A stretch of DNA of 64,000 nt from a bacterium (GCA_017308215.1 JAFKFQ010000260.1:1-64000), one strand, 5' to 3'. Counted from the first letter of the stretch, positions 8,076 to 17,770 are shown. Numbers and translations: made by a program. Notes: generated by a model from the letters alone, not told the origin.

Positions 8076-11032
8076 GTGCCTACGCCACGCAAGAAGCCGG
8101 CGAGCAAGTCGTCGTCCCCCGCCAAGGCCGCCAAGCCGCCCGCCGCCAAGCGGAAGGCCGCGCCGAAGGCCGCGTCCACGGCGGTCGAGCGGGACACCGC
8201 GCGCCGGCCGTGGGCGGTCGTCCCCGGCGACGGCCCGCCGCCCGGCGGGAAGACGTTCGACCTGGTCATCGTCGAGTCGCCGGCGAAGGCGAAGACGATC
8301 AACAAGTACCTCGGCGGCGGGTACAAGGTGCTCGCCAGCTACGGGCACGTCCGCGACCTCTCCTCGCGCAAGCAGAAGGGCGAGGAGGTCGCCGGCATCC
8401 GCATCGCCGACGGCTGGAAGCTCCGCTACGCGGTGGACGAGAAGCAGGACGACGGCGACCGCCGCCGGCGCACGTCCGGCGACATCCTTTCGGAGCTGGG
8501 GCGCGAGGCGTCGAGGGCGAACCGCGTGCTGCTCGCCAGCGACCCCGACCGCGAGGGCGAAGCCATCGCCCGCGACATCGCCGACGAACTGAACCTCGAC
8601 CCGAACCGCACCTACCGCATCCGCTTCAACGAGATCACGAAGGGGGCGATCCAGCAGGCGCTGGCGCAGCCGGACCAGATCAACGCCGAGCGCGTCGCCG
8701 CGCAAGAAGCCCGCCGGGCGATGGATCGCGTCGTCGGCTTCCCGCTGTCGAACCTGCTCGGCAAGAAGGTGGCCGGCGGTCTGAGCGCGGGGCGCGTGCA
8801 GTCGGTGGCGGTGAAGCTGATCGTGGACCGCGAGCGCGAGATCGAGGCGTTCGTCACGGATGAGTACTGGAAGATCACCGCGCTGCTCGCCACGCAGGGG
8901 AGCGGTGTGGCGTGGACAGCTGATCCGAAGCTGTCCAAGATCTTCGCCAAGAAGAAGCCGGGCGACGAGAAGGCGAAGGCCGCCGCGGACGAGCCCGAGG
9001 AGCCGGTCGAGGACACCGAGGACGCGGAGCCCGAGGCCGAGGGCGAAGCCGCCGCGCAGGCTGACGCCGCTGCGGCGCCGGCCCGCACCGGCGGCGGGCT
9101 GCCGAAGCCGCCGGCCGGGACGTTCATGGCCGAGCTCGTGCGCTGGGACAACGCCGATCCGAAGCTCGCCAACGAGTCCGCGGCCGACGCCGTGGTCGCG
9201 GCGCTGAAGGACGTGCCGTTCGTCGTCACGAAGGTGGAGCAGAAGGACCGGCAAGACCGCCCGCACGCGCCGTTCACGACGAGCACGCTGCAACAGCAGG
9301 CATTCCTGCGGCTGCGGATGAGCACCAGCCGCACCATGAGCGCAGCGCAGGCGCTGTACCAGGGCGTCGAACTCTCGGGCCTCGGGCAGACCGCGCTCAT
9401 CACGTACATGCGAACCGACAGCACGCGCATCTCGCCCGACGCGCTCAACACGGTCCGCACGTTCATCCACGACAGCCCGGCGCTCGGCCCGAGCTACCTG
9501 CCGGCCAAGCCGAACGTGTACGCCAGCGGGAAGAGCGCCCAGGAGCGAAGCGCGCCCAGGATCTCGGCCTCGCCGGCGACCAGTACCGGCTGTACGAGCT
9601 GATCTGGCGGCGGTTCGTGGCGTGCCAGTGCGTGCCCGCGGTGGTGTCCGTCACCACTTATGACATCGCCGCCGGCCGCGGGCTGTTCAGGGCACGCGGG
9701 CAGGTCGTGAAGTTCATGGGCTACCGGAAGGTATTGTCGCCGGTGAGCAAGTCGGACGACACCGAGTTGCCGGCGGTGAAGGAGCGCGACGCGCTCGACC
9801 GGCTCGACCTGTTCGAGACCCAACACTTCACCCAGCCGCCGCCGCGGTACAACCAGGCGTCGCTGGTGAAGGCGCTGGAGAAGGAGGGGATCGGCCGCCC
9901 GTCCACTTACAACACGATCATCTCGACGATCCAGAAGCGCGGCTACGTGCTGGAGGAGAAGGGCCGGTTCAGCGCCACGCCGGTGGCGAAGGTCGTCACG
10001 GACCTGCTCGTGCAGGCGTTCCCGAAGGTCATGAACCTGAAGTTCACCAGCCACTTCGAGGAGGAGCTGGACGAGATCGAGACGGGGAAGTGCCAGTACC
10101 GCGAGGTGCTGGACGAGTTCTGGGGGCCGTTCTCCGAGGCGCTGAAGGCGGCCGGCGAGGGGCTGGCGCCCGTCCGCGAGATCATCGAGGGCGAGAAGTG
10201 CCCGAAGTGCAACGGCCAGCTCGAGCGCCGCTACACACCGAAGACGGGGAACTACTTCATCGGCTGTGTCAACTGGAAGGACAAGGAGAATCCCTGCCGC
10301 TACAAGCGCGACTCGGAGGGCAAGGAGATCCTCGGCCCCGAGGTGACGGACATCGTCTGTCCGGCGTGCGGAAAGTTCATGGTGAAGAAGGAGGGCCGGT
10401 TCGGCGTGTTCTTCACCTGCGAGGGCGCCCCGGACTGCCCGACGACGATGAACCTCCGCGCCGACGGTACCCGCGCCGTGACCGCGCTGCCGACGCAGGT
10501 GACGTGCCCGAAGTGCGAGAAGCAGAAGCTGCTCTTGAAGGAGAGTAAGGCGGGGAAGAAGTACGTGCAGTGCCCGGACGCGAAGTGCAAGTTCATCGCG
10601 GACTCGGACGACCAGGGCAACCCGATCACGCCGCCGGACACGGGGATCGCGTGCGAGAAGTGCGGCAGCCCGATGGTGGTGAAGGTGGCGTGGCGCGGCC
10701 CGTTCCTGTCGTGCAGCGGCTACCCGAAGTGCCGCAACGCGAAGTCGATCAACGCCGAGCTGCGGGAGCAGTTGAAGGCGCGCGGCATCGAGCTCCCCGC
10801 CCCGCCGCCGAAGGCAGAGAAGGGGGCGGGGCCGGACGTGCCGCAGGTGGAGATCACGGAGAAGTGCCCGCAGTGCGACGGCCCGATGATGCTGAAGCCG
10901 TCGCGGTTCGGCGGCGGCTACTTCCTGAGCTGCAAGAAGTACCCGAAGTGCAAGGGCACCGCGAAGGTGACGCCGGAGTTGCAGGAGAAGATCAACGCCG
11001 CGGCGAAGGCGCCGGCCGAGGCGGCGAGCTGA
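8076..11032 (+). pseudogene. topA: DNA topoisomerase I, reading frame broken near 9546-9589
   Basis: Type IA topoisomerase, which relaxes negative supercoils. The first frame (GTG 8076 to 9602) begins with a Lys/Ala/Pro-rich tail, then the Toprim domain (FDLVIVESPAKAKTINKYLG; acidic LASDPDREGEAIA) and the active-site stretch ALITYMRTDSTRIS with the catalytic Tyr. The second frame (to 11032) resumes at LYELIWRRFVACQ and ends with five C4 zinc ribbons, each CxxC...C. Between KSAQE (ends 9545) and LYELIW (starts 9590) only 44 nt remain where homologues have roughly 78, and the conserved AHEAIRPT-type motif is absent. The gene should be essential, so a sequencing error or a second topA copy must be considered. 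Confidence 0.85.
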
Positions 11033-11057
11033 CGCACGACACCAGACGCCCATCAAC

Positions 11058-11081
11058 CCGCCGGCACCCGGGCGCCGGCGG
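11058..11081. terminator. Possible bidirectional hairpin between convergent genes
   Basis: CCGCCGGC and GCCGGCGG pair around an 8-nt loop in the short gap between the topA stop and the stop of the convergent secreted-protein gene. No T-tract is present, so terminator function is inferred from position only. Confidence 0.4.
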
Positions 11082-11089
11082 ATGTATCA

Positions 11090-11701
11090 TTACTTCTTCT
11101 CCCCCAGTCGCAGCGTGAAGATCGCCACCTGGGCGCCTGAATGCTTCTCGACGATTTCGCGCGGGGTCCGCGCGGACGAGACGGTATTGGTGCGGGCGAC
11201 CATCCAGAACAGCGGGATTTCGGTTGCCGTTGCGGCGTCTGCATCGAAGACCCCGCCCCCGCTCCCGTTACTCGCGTCGAACACGTCCTTTGGTACGTCG
11301 GTCGTGATCGAGGCGATCAGCTCGCCGGTCCCGACCTTCAACAGCATCCGGTGGTGCCCCTTCGGTCCGGTCCCGAGCGGCAGGTAATCAAGGTCGGCGA
11401 ACTGGACCGCGAACCGGGTCATCCGCACTTCCTCGCCCTTCCCCTGCGTGCCGTACCCGATCGACGGCGTGACCGCGTCTTTCTTGCCAGCGACGTAAAA
11501 TTCGACCGCCAGTCGGCCCCTCGGGGCGTCGGCCGCGAGCTTTACGCGACCGGACCGTTTTACGATTTTCAACACCTCAGCCGTGTCGTCGAACGACTGG
11601 GGGTCGAGGCTGACTTCCTTCACCGGTCGGGCGGCCGGTTGGGCCGGGGCGGTGAGGGCGGCGAGTAGCACAAACCCGGCAGCGGCGACGGAACGGGACA
11701 C
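11090..11701 (-). CDS. Small secreted hypothetical protein
   Basis: 203 residues from a GTG start at 11701, chosen because GGAG lies 7 nt upstream and the frame then opens with a signal peptide (MSRSVAAAGFVLLAALTAPA). The mature protein is rich in beta-type sequence (LAVEFYVAGKKDAVTPSIGY; MTRFAVQFADLDYLPLG) and ends in AQVAIFTLRLGEKK. No enzymatic motif was recognised. It converges on topA and diverges from the truncated DapA-family gene. Probably an exported, lineage-specific protein. Confidence 0.7.
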   Translation of the reverse strand: MSRSVAAAGFVLLAALTAPAQPAARPVKEVSLDPQSFDDTAEVLKIVKRSGRVKLAADAPRGRLAVEFYVAGKKDAVTPSIGYGTQGKGEEVRMTRFAVQFADLDYLPLGTGPKGHHRMLLKVGTGELIASITTDVPKDVFDASNGSGGGVFDADAATATEIPLFWMVARTNTVSSARTPREIVEKHSGAQVAIFTLRLGEKK

Positions 11702-11855
11702 GGCAAATCTCCAAAGGTGAACGGTCGGCCGCGATTGTACCGTCGCCGGACGCACCGGCCGACCATGAAGCCGGACCCGCAAGGACACGGCTCGCTGATC
11801 GCGCCGCCGGCGATCGCGTGCGTACAACACCCCGCACCCACCCGGAGTCTTGCCC

Positions 11856-11987
11856 ATGCAGCTGCGCGGCATCATCCCGCCGGTCGTCACCCCGATGACC
11901 GCCGACCAGGAACTCGACCTCCCCGGCCTCCGCGCCCACATCGACCACATGCTCGCCGCCGGCGTCCACGGCATCTTCGTGCCGTAG
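11856..11987 (+). pseudogene. 5' fragment of a DapA-family (dihydrodipicolinate synthase-like) gene
   Basis: 43 codons: MQLRGIIPPVVTPMTADQEL at the N-terminus, ending LAAGVHGIFVP followed by TAG. This is the first beta-alpha unit of the class I aldolase TIM barrel; intact members continue directly with the conserved GTTGE motif. That continuation is missing, and the sequence changes exactly after the Pro codon. A serine recombinase begins 67 bp downstream, so the gene was most likely split by site-specific integration and its 3' part should lie at the far end of the element, outside this window. Confidence 0.75.
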
Positions 11988-12010
11988 ACAGGCCACCCTG
12001 CCAATGGTAG
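11975..12010. other. Presumed left attachment junction (attL) of the integrated element
   Basis: The junction is placed at about 11984/11985, where the DapA-family coding sequence ends (TTCGTGCCG) and foreign sequence (TAGACAGGCC) begins. The first element bases contain a small imperfect dyad (TAGACAGG...ATGGTAGAC). The crossover dinucleotide cannot be fixed without the other junction. Confidence 0.5.
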
Positions 12011-12053
12011 ACTGGCTCCGAGCGGTTCTCTAAGACCCTCGGGAGGCCCGCCC

Positions 12054-13889
12054 GTGCCCAAGATCGGTTACTCCTACCTCCGCTTCTCGACCCGCGATCA
12101 GGCCAAGGGCCACTCCCTCGAACGGCAGCTCGAAGACACCGAGAACTGGTGTAAACGGAACGGCGTGGTCCTCGACAGGTCGCGCTCCCTGCGCGATCTT
12201 GGGGTGACCGGGTTCACCGGCATCCACCGCGACAACCCAGACAAGTACGCCTTGGCCCACTTCGTCGAGCAAGTCCAGACCGGCGAGATCGCCCCCGACT
12301 GCTACCTGATCATCGAGAACCTCGACCGCCTCACCAGAGAGGACGTGCGGACCGCCACGATGTTCTTTCTGACCCTCCTCGAACTCCAAGTGAACATCGT
12401 CACGACGAGCCCCGAGAGGGTTTACCGCCACGACTCGAAAGACATGGTGGACATCATCGCCGCGGTCTTGGAGTTGTCCCGCGGACACGGGGAGTCGGCC
12501 CGCAAGTCAATCATGGTGGGGAAGGCGTGGCGGGCGAAGAAGGCCGACGCGGTGAAGGACAAGAAGCCGCTCTCGGCCATGTGCCCACACTGGCTGAAGG
12601 TCGTCGAGGGCTGCTACGTCCCGATCCCCGAGCGGGTGAAGGTTGTCCAGCGGATCTTCCGTGAGGCGTCCGCGATCGGGGTCGGTGCCCTCTGCCGGAA
12701 GCTGAACAAGGAGGGGGTCAAACCCTTCGGCGGGGTCCGCCGCAAGGGGGACGAGGGAAAGCCGCACCTCTGGCAGAAGAGCTCACTCGCCCGGCTCCTC
12801 GGGAACCGCGCCGTCCTCGGGGAGTACCAGCCGCACATGGGCCACCGGAATCGCACGGCGGTCGGCGATCCGGTCATCGGATTCTACCCGGCGGTCATCA
12901 CCGAGCGCGAGTTCTATGAGGCCAAGGCCGCGTTGGAGGCGAGGCGGAAAGTCGGGGTGGTCGAGAGGTCGGTCGGGACCAACCTGTTCAGCGGTCTCGT
13001 CCGCGCCGAGGACGGGTGCTCGTGGATCTACCACAACAAGGGCAAGACCCAAGACTCGACGCTCGCGCGGTCGGACAGCCTAACCGGGGGGAAGGCGTAC
13101 ACCGCGGTCAGCTACCGCGTCTTCGAGCAGGTCGTGTTGGAGTCGTTGCGGGAGATCTCCCCCGCTGAGCTGACCCCCGGCGAGAAGCGGGGCGAGGCCG
13201 AGCGGGTGGCCGAGATCAAGGCGAAGTTGGTGGCGGTGGACGAGAAGGTCCAGACCTTCGAGCAGCGGATCTACCAAGACCCCAAGAACGAGACGTGGCC
13301 CCGGTTGCTCGACAAGGCCAAGGCCGAGAAGGAGCAGTTGCAGACCGCGTATCAGGAGGCCCGGCGGGCGCTGTCCGCCCCGGTGGTCGAGGGCGTGGCC
13401 GAGGCCCAAACCCTGATCGGCATGTTGAAGGCCGACGACTCCCCCGCACTCCGCAAGAAGCTGCGGGCCAAGATCGCCGCGGTCGTGCCGACGATTCTGT
13501 TCACGCTCTTCCAGCGGCCCGGCTGGCGGTGCGGGTGGATCCAAATCCACTTCCGGTACTCGGACTACGTGCGGAACATCCTGTTCACCCACCTCGTCAG
13601 GCGGAAGAGCCGCAACTTCGAGCGGCCCGAGGTTGTCAGTGTCGAGTTGGTCCACGAGCCCCCGGTGAAGGACGCCAAGTTCAACGGGAGGCTGATGGAG
13701 CAACTCCACGACGTAAGCCAGTTCGAGGCGTTGGTGGCGACCGGGGACAAGGCGAAGATCGAAGCGGAACTGGACCGGCTCGACGAGAAGTATGGGATCA
13801 GGCAGGACATGTTGAAGCGGGGGTACGTGCCCAACACCCCCGAGGAGGCCAAGAAGGTCAAGAAGAGCCGGGCGAGACCGAAGGCGTGA
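12054..13889 (+). CDS. Large serine recombinase (integrase)
   Basis: 611 residues from a GTG preceded by GGGAGG at 12041. The N-terminal resolvase domain has the catalytic motif YLRFSTRDQ with Ser12 as nucleophile and Arg10, followed by the Q-rich SLERQ and the conserved DRLTRE. A recombinase domain follows (about residues 175-300: ERVKVVQRIFREA, GVKPFGG), and a long charged coiled-coil-like segment around 375-460. The usual zinc-ribbon cysteines are largely absent, with only one Cys in that region. Such enzymes integrate and, with a directionality factor, excise phages and elements at specific sites. Its position 67 bp from the cut DapA-family gene marks it as the element's integrase. Confidence 0.92.
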   Translation: MPKIGYSYLRFSTRDQAKGHSLERQLEDTENWCKRNGVVLDRSRSLRDLGVTGFTGIHRDNPDKYALAHFVEQVQTGEIAPDCYLIIENLDRLTREDVRTATMFFLTLLELQVNIVTTSPERVYRHDSKDMVDIIAAVLELSRGHGESARKSIMVGKAWRAKKADAVKDKKPLSAMCPHWLKVVEGCYVPIPERVKVVQRIFREASAIGVGALCRKLNKEGVKPFGGVRRKGDEGKPHLWQKSSLARLLGNRAVLGEYQPHMGHRNRTAVGDPVIGFYPAVITEREFYEAKAALEARRKVGVVERSVGTNLFSGLVRAEDGCSWIYHNKGKTQDSTLARSDSLTGGKAYTAVSYRVFEQVVLESLREISPAELTPGEKRGEAERVAEIKAKLVAVDEKVQTFEQRIYQDPKNETWPRLLDKAKAEKEQLQTAYQEARRALSAPVVEGVAEAQTLIGMLKADDSPALRKKLRAKIAAVVPTILFTLFQRPGWRCGWIQIHFRYSDYVRNILFTHLVRRKSRNFERPEVVSVELVHEPPVKDAKFNGRLMEQLHDVSQFEALVATGDKAKIEAELDRLDEKYGIRQDMLKRGYVPNTPEEAKKVKKSRARPKA

Positions 13890-14224
13890 TCAACCCTGCC
13901 TCGTCACCGTCCGCTTCCTGATCACGATCGGCTTGTCCAGCTCCACCCCGCACCCTCCAGCAATTCGATCAGCCGCGCGTCGGCGATCGGCAGCCCCGTT
14001 TCCTCTCGCTCCCCTCAGCTTCTTGGAGGCGGTTAACCGCCCGCTGCGGACTGTCCGCTCAAGCTGCTTACCCGCCGCTCGCTGAACGCTCAGTCCCTTC
14101 GGGACTGAATGGCTCCGGCACCTGACGCGATACGCGAGCACCTGATAGAATGGCAGAAGCCGGGAGGCCGTATGTGGGGTAGGTGGGGTCAGGTAGGGAT
14201 AGAGCGGGAGGGGGCTTGGTAGCC
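13890..14224. other. Intergenic region with small hairpin
   Basis: No gene supported. A perfect 7-bp hairpin, CAGTCCC-TTC-GGGACTG, is at 14091-14107. The strand of GGGGT/GGGAG-rich sequence near 14175-14215 supplies the ribosome-binding site of the next gene. Base composition falls toward the right, where the lower-GC acetyltransferase/methyltransferase pair starts. Confidence 0.5.
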
Positions 14225-14803
14225 GTGGCAATCACTGGGGCTCCACTTGAGCCGGTCGAGATCGACCCACATAACCGACGCCTGCTGGAAAGTCTGGGGC
14301 GGCTCCGCGTACTAGCATGGGCAAGCGAACTGCCGGCGATCGCCTCCCGGACCGAGTGCTATCTGGACGATTTCGAGCTGATGTCACGGCACTGGTGCAT
14401 TTTTCACGAGGGAGAGCCTGTCGCTGCTGCCCGCCTGAGCATTCATCAGCGAATTGGAGATGTGCCAGACGCAGCTGTCTATCGAGACGTTTTCGTGTCT
14501 CCACCGCCTTCGCCGATTGGTTCCATCAACCGTCTGGTCACGCATCCTCGTTTCCGGGGGCGGGGTCTTTCTCGTAAACTCGATGAGGTGCGGATCCGAG
14601 CGGCGACCGACGCCGGATGTAGGTGCGTGATCGGTGCGACGCCGTCCGGTGAGAGTCGTGTCCGTGCCATGACGGAGCTCGGCTTCCGCCCAGTCGGAGA
14701 ACCGGTTCTCGACGAGTTCGACTGGTTCCTTGCGGGATCTCTGAATCAGGTCGTGATACTGCCGATAGATCAGGCCGCATATCGACCGATTGTAACACCA
14801 TGA
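14225..14803 (+). CDS. GNAT-family N-acetyltransferase
   Basis: 192 residues. The acetyl-CoA-binding motif A appears as THPRFRGRGLSRKLDEVRIR, with the RGRG-type pyrophosphate loop, followed by a beta-bulge strand (CRCVIGATPSGESRVRAMTE, LGFRPVG) typical of motif B. It transfers an acyl group from CoA to an unknown amine. The GTG at 14225 was chosen because GGGAGGGGG lies about 11 nt upstream; a TTG at 14216 is the alternative. The stop overlaps the next gene's ATG by 4 nt, so the two are translationally coupled. GC content is visibly lower than in neighbours, which suggests recent transfer. Confidence 0.8.
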   Translation: MAITGAPLEPVEIDPHNRRLLESLGRLRVLAWASELPAIASRTECYLDDFELMSRHWCIFHEGEPVAAARLSIHQRIGDVPDAAVYRDVFVSPPPSPIGSINRLVTHPRFRGRGLSRKLDEVRIRAATDAGCRCVIGATPSGESRVRAMTELGFRPVGEPVLDEFDWFLAGSLNQVVILPIDQAAYRPIVTP

Positions 14804-15816
14804 CTCTTTCGTTCCGCACTGACCTCGTTGCCCTTCTGAGGGGCTACTTCGCTTGCCCTGTGATAGCAGGGCTCGATGACCTTGGGTTGGTGAAGCGTAT
14901 GCTGTCCGGCCCATTTACGGCAGCAGACCTGCCGGTGGCGAACCGCTCAGCGATGCATGCTGCCCTCCTTTATTTGCAATCGCTCGGTTTGGTCGAGGCG
15001 GGGGCCGGGGACGCGTTCCAAACGACCACTGCCGGAAAGTATGTTTTTGAACGAGCAGGAGCCTTCCACCTGCTTCGGTCATACCGAGATTACTTCGCTG
15101 ATTTTGCCAGCTTGCTTTCGTCCTCTGAACGCAGCGCAGCAGTCCGTCGCCTAGAAAACATAGGCGGAACGGGACAACTCCACGCGAGGAAATACTTCCC
15201 GAGCGCGCTCCGCAAACTCGCCGGGCGAAAGATCCAGTGCGTTGTTGACGTTGGATGCGGCGATGGCGAGTTCTTGGCGACCGTTCTGCAAGAGCATCCC
15301 AGCGCCAAGGCCATCGGAGTGGATCTCTCGACCGAAGCGGTCGAGATGACACAACAGAGGTTAGGCGACCGGGTGCGTGGGGTAGTTGCGGATGGTTCTT
15401 CGGTCCTCGACTGGGCAGGCGCAATCCCGAACGGTGGGATTGGGGCGGTGGTGTCGGTTTGGTTCGTTCTGCACGAGTTCGCACGGGGTGTGGCAGAGTT
15501 GGTGATAAAGTTCTTGCACGAAATGCACGCGGCAGCCCCTAGGGCCGAGTTGATCGTCGGCGAGATCGTCGCACTACCGGCGGATGGGCTATCCACGGCT
15601 CGCGGAGAGTCGGTGTACCCGGAATTGCTGCTCTTTCATGCCCTCTCCGGGCAGGGTGTATTGTCTTGGGAGCAACACCGAGAGTGGATCGGGTGCGTAC
15701 CGTACAAAGTGGCATCAGAGGAGCGATTTGATGAAGTGTCAATGGTGAATGGGTCGGTCCCGAGTAGCGTGGTCTGGCACCTGATCCCGATCGAACAGAT
15801 CACTAGGCCTGACTGA
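14800..15816 (+). CDS. SAM-dependent class I methyltransferase with N-terminal winged-helix-like domain
   Basis: 338 residues. Motif I VDVGCGDGEF (about 149-158) with the acidic GVDLSTEAVEMTQQRL strand shows an S-adenosylmethionine Rossmann fold. The N-terminal 90 residues (FACPVIAGLDDLGLVKRMLS, then LLYLQSLGLVEAG) resemble the dimerisation/winged-helix domain of small-molecule O-methyltransferases. The domain order fits natural-product or 2-ketoarginine-type C/O-methyltransferases rather than DNA or rRNA enzymes. It is coupled by an ATGA overlap to the GNAT gene, so the two probably modify the same small molecule. The substrate is unknown. Confidence 0.8.
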   Translation: MTLSFRTDLVALLRGYFACPVIAGLDDLGLVKRMLSGPFTAADLPVANRSAMHAALLYLQSLGLVEAGAGDAFQTTTAGKYVFERAGAFHLLRSYRDYFADFASLLSSSERSAAVRRLENIGGTGQLHARKYFPSALRKLAGRKIQCVVDVGCGDGEFLATVLQEHPSAKAIGVDLSTEAVEMTQQRLGDRVRGVVADGSSVLDWAGAIPNGGIGAVVSVWFVLHEFARGVAELVIKFLHEMHAAAPRAELIVGEIVALPADGLSTARGESVYPELLLFHALSGQGVLSWEQHREWIGCVPYKVASEERFDEVSMVNGSVPSSVVWHLIPIEQITRPD

Positions 15817-16286
15817 TCGGGCGGTTTGGCTTTTCAGGCGCGAAGGTTTAGGGGCGCACAGGACCGAAAAGCCCAAAGAACAGCAGGCGCGGAGATTCGA
15901 CCGGCTCATTAAGATGGGCGACGGATTCGTCCCGGGGGGGCCGGGATGGGTGTGCGATAGACGAGGAGCCGAGTCGGAGGCCAGAGCATCCGCCCGCGAA
16001 CCGGCCTGAGCGGCGGAAGCGGTCGAAGCTTCTCCCCTAGCACCGCATCTTGCTCTCGATGACGACCGCTTCCCGACACTGGTTCTTACCCGGCCTATGT
16101 CGGCCTGTGCCGCTACCCCCGCGATGGGGGCGCCGAGCCGGGCGAGGAACGCCATCTCGTCGGACGACAACGGGACGTTGACCGAGAAGGTCTGCTCGAT
16201 CACCTTGGCCCCGGTGTAGAGGCGCTCGGCCAGCTGGCCGAGGGCTCGCTCGCAGTCTACCCGGACTCGACGCGATAATGGAGCCT
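15817..16286. other. Intergenic region, possible gene remnant
   Basis: No complete gene. Minus-strand codons upstream of the PIN gene's stop (about 16305 down to 16085) translate into protein-like sequence such as ALGQLAERLYTGAKVIEQTF and DEMAFLARLGAPIAG, then degenerate into Ser/Arg-rich nonsense. It may be the decayed 5' part of a minus-strand gene; no family was recognised. Confidence 0.3.
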
Positions 16287-17324
16287 CTAGAGTCGGTCGA
16301 GCCATCCGGCGAGTTCGGCGTAGGTCGAACAGAATTCGCAGGCGATCCGGGCGGGCTTGACCCCCGTTTTCAGGAACCGCTCGCGGACCCAGCGGTCGAA
16401 GCTCACGAAAGCGTCGGCGTAGGCCAGCGAGACCGGCATCATGTCCAAGTCGAAAAAATCGTTCGGCCTGTCCTTCCGGTTCGGATCTTCGGTCGAGCGG
16501 GTCATCACCTCGATGTGGTTGTGGATCGCCGGGAGTTCGGGGAGAAGCGACGGCAGGCAGCCGCCGTACTTGTCCTTTGGGGCGTTGAGGGCGAACTGAA
16601 GGAGGTGGAGCTTCAGGGCCGGCGGCAGCCGTTTCATCGCGGGTAGGACGTAGAGCTTGAAGATGGTCTCCTCTTCGATCCGCCAGACCTTGCTGCGGTC
16701 ACCTTTGGCGAGCTCCCGATACTGCAGGGCGTGGTGCTGGAACGGCTTGACCTCCATGTTCTTCATGTACTCCCGCATCTCCCCGCCCCGCAACTTCAGG
16801 AGCTCGGTCAGGGTACGAGCGTGTGCCCTCTCGGCGGCCACCCGACCGCAGAGTTGAACGGACTCATCAGGCGTACCAGCGGGAAAGGTAAGGGTGTAGT
16901 AGGAGGAGAGGTAGCCCGTCACCGGGACGAAGAGCATCTCCCGACTACACCGGTCATCTTCTCGACCAGCGAGCTTCTTGGCGAAGCGCTCCACTTCCCA
17001 CTCGAACACCTCGTCCGAAGAGGCGAAGCAGACGTTCAGGCTGAGCTCTTCCATCAGCGCCCCCGTCCTGAGCGCCGAATGTTCCTGCTTGTAGAGCTCC
17101 CAGATCAGCGTGGCCGAGAGCGGACAAATGATCCTGCCCGACCGGACCCCCTCCTTGAGCTTCTCGCGGACCGACTGGGCCTCGGGGAGCCCCTTCGACT
17201 CGGCCTCGGACATGTTGATCCAGACCATCGTGTCGAGGAACACGAGCTTCCGGTCCTTAACCTTGCCCCAGACTTTGGCCCTGTCGAACTCGTAGGGAAC
17301 TACGATCTCGCCCTCGTCGCTCAT
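16287..17324 (-). CDS. PIN-like domain protein (putative RNase)
   Basis: 345 residues. The N-terminal VFLDTMVWINMSEA places a conserved Asp (D31) at the end of the first strand, as in PIN nucleases, and the C-terminal DLDMMPVSLAYADAFVSFDR carries the typical late acidic cluster (ADAFVS-D). The long helical middle exceeds that of short VapC toxins (about 130 residues), so this is a larger PIN-like family. The ATG at 17324 has GAGG 7 nt upstream. No antitoxin-like partner adjoins it. A decayed copy of its 3' end lies immediately upstream. The role may be RNA cleavage in stress or defence; this is inferred from fold alone. Confidence 0.65.
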   Translation of the reverse strand: MSDEGEIVVPYEFDRAKVWGKVKDRKLVFLDTMVWINMSEAESKGLPEAQSVREKLKEGVRSGRIICPLSATLIWELYKQEHSALRTGALMEELSLNVCFASSDEVFEWEVERFAKKLAGREDDRCSREMLFVPVTGYLSSYYTLTFPAGTPDESVQLCGRVAAERAHARTLTELLKLRGGEMREYMKNMEVKPFQHHALQYRELAKGDRSKVWRIEEETIFKLYVLPAMKRLPPALKLHLLQFALNAPKDKYGGCLPSLLPELPAIHNHIEVMTRSTEDPNRKDRPNDFFDLDMMPVSLAYADAFVSFDRWVRERFLKTGVKPARIACEFCSTYAELAGWLDRL

Positions 17325-17337
17325 CTTTGACCTCGTG

Positions 17338-17490
17338 TCTCAAAGCCCGCAGTTGGCGTCGAGCCACGCCTCCAGCTCGGCGAACGACGAGCAGAACTGG
17401 CACGGTTCCGCTTCAGGAATCCGTTCGGCTTCAGGAACCGCTCTCTCATCCAGCGGTCTTCCGTGACGAACACGTCGGCGTCACTACCCC
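17338..17490 (-). pseudogene. Decayed 3' remnant of a second PIN-like gene
   Basis: On the minus strand one frame reads DADVFVTEDRWMRERFLKPN and, after a frame change near 17410, another reads QFCSSFAELEAWLDANCGL and stop. These match the end of the neighbouring PIN-like protein (ADAFVSFDRWVRERFLKTG ... EFCSTYAELAGWLDRL). The upstream half of the gene is not recognisable in 17490-17770. Confidence 0.7.
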
Positions 17491-17770
17491 GCCGTCTGCG
17501 CTCATGGCTGGCACTCCTCACCCGATTATGGACGGAGGCCGCGGGTGGTGGAAGGTTCGCAGGTCTCGCGTCCGGGGCTGGGAACGAGTTCGGAGTTGAA
17601 CAGGGGCAACTTGCGGACGAGTTGGGAAACCAGAACGAAGCGGCACGAGGCCGCTTCACCCCGTTCAGGATCGTGGCGGGCGTATTGTCGTGACCGTCGC
17701 CGACGCTGAGGCGCCCGCGGTGTCGAGACCGCGGGAGGAGAAGGTGACCTTGGTGTTCTACTCGACAGGA

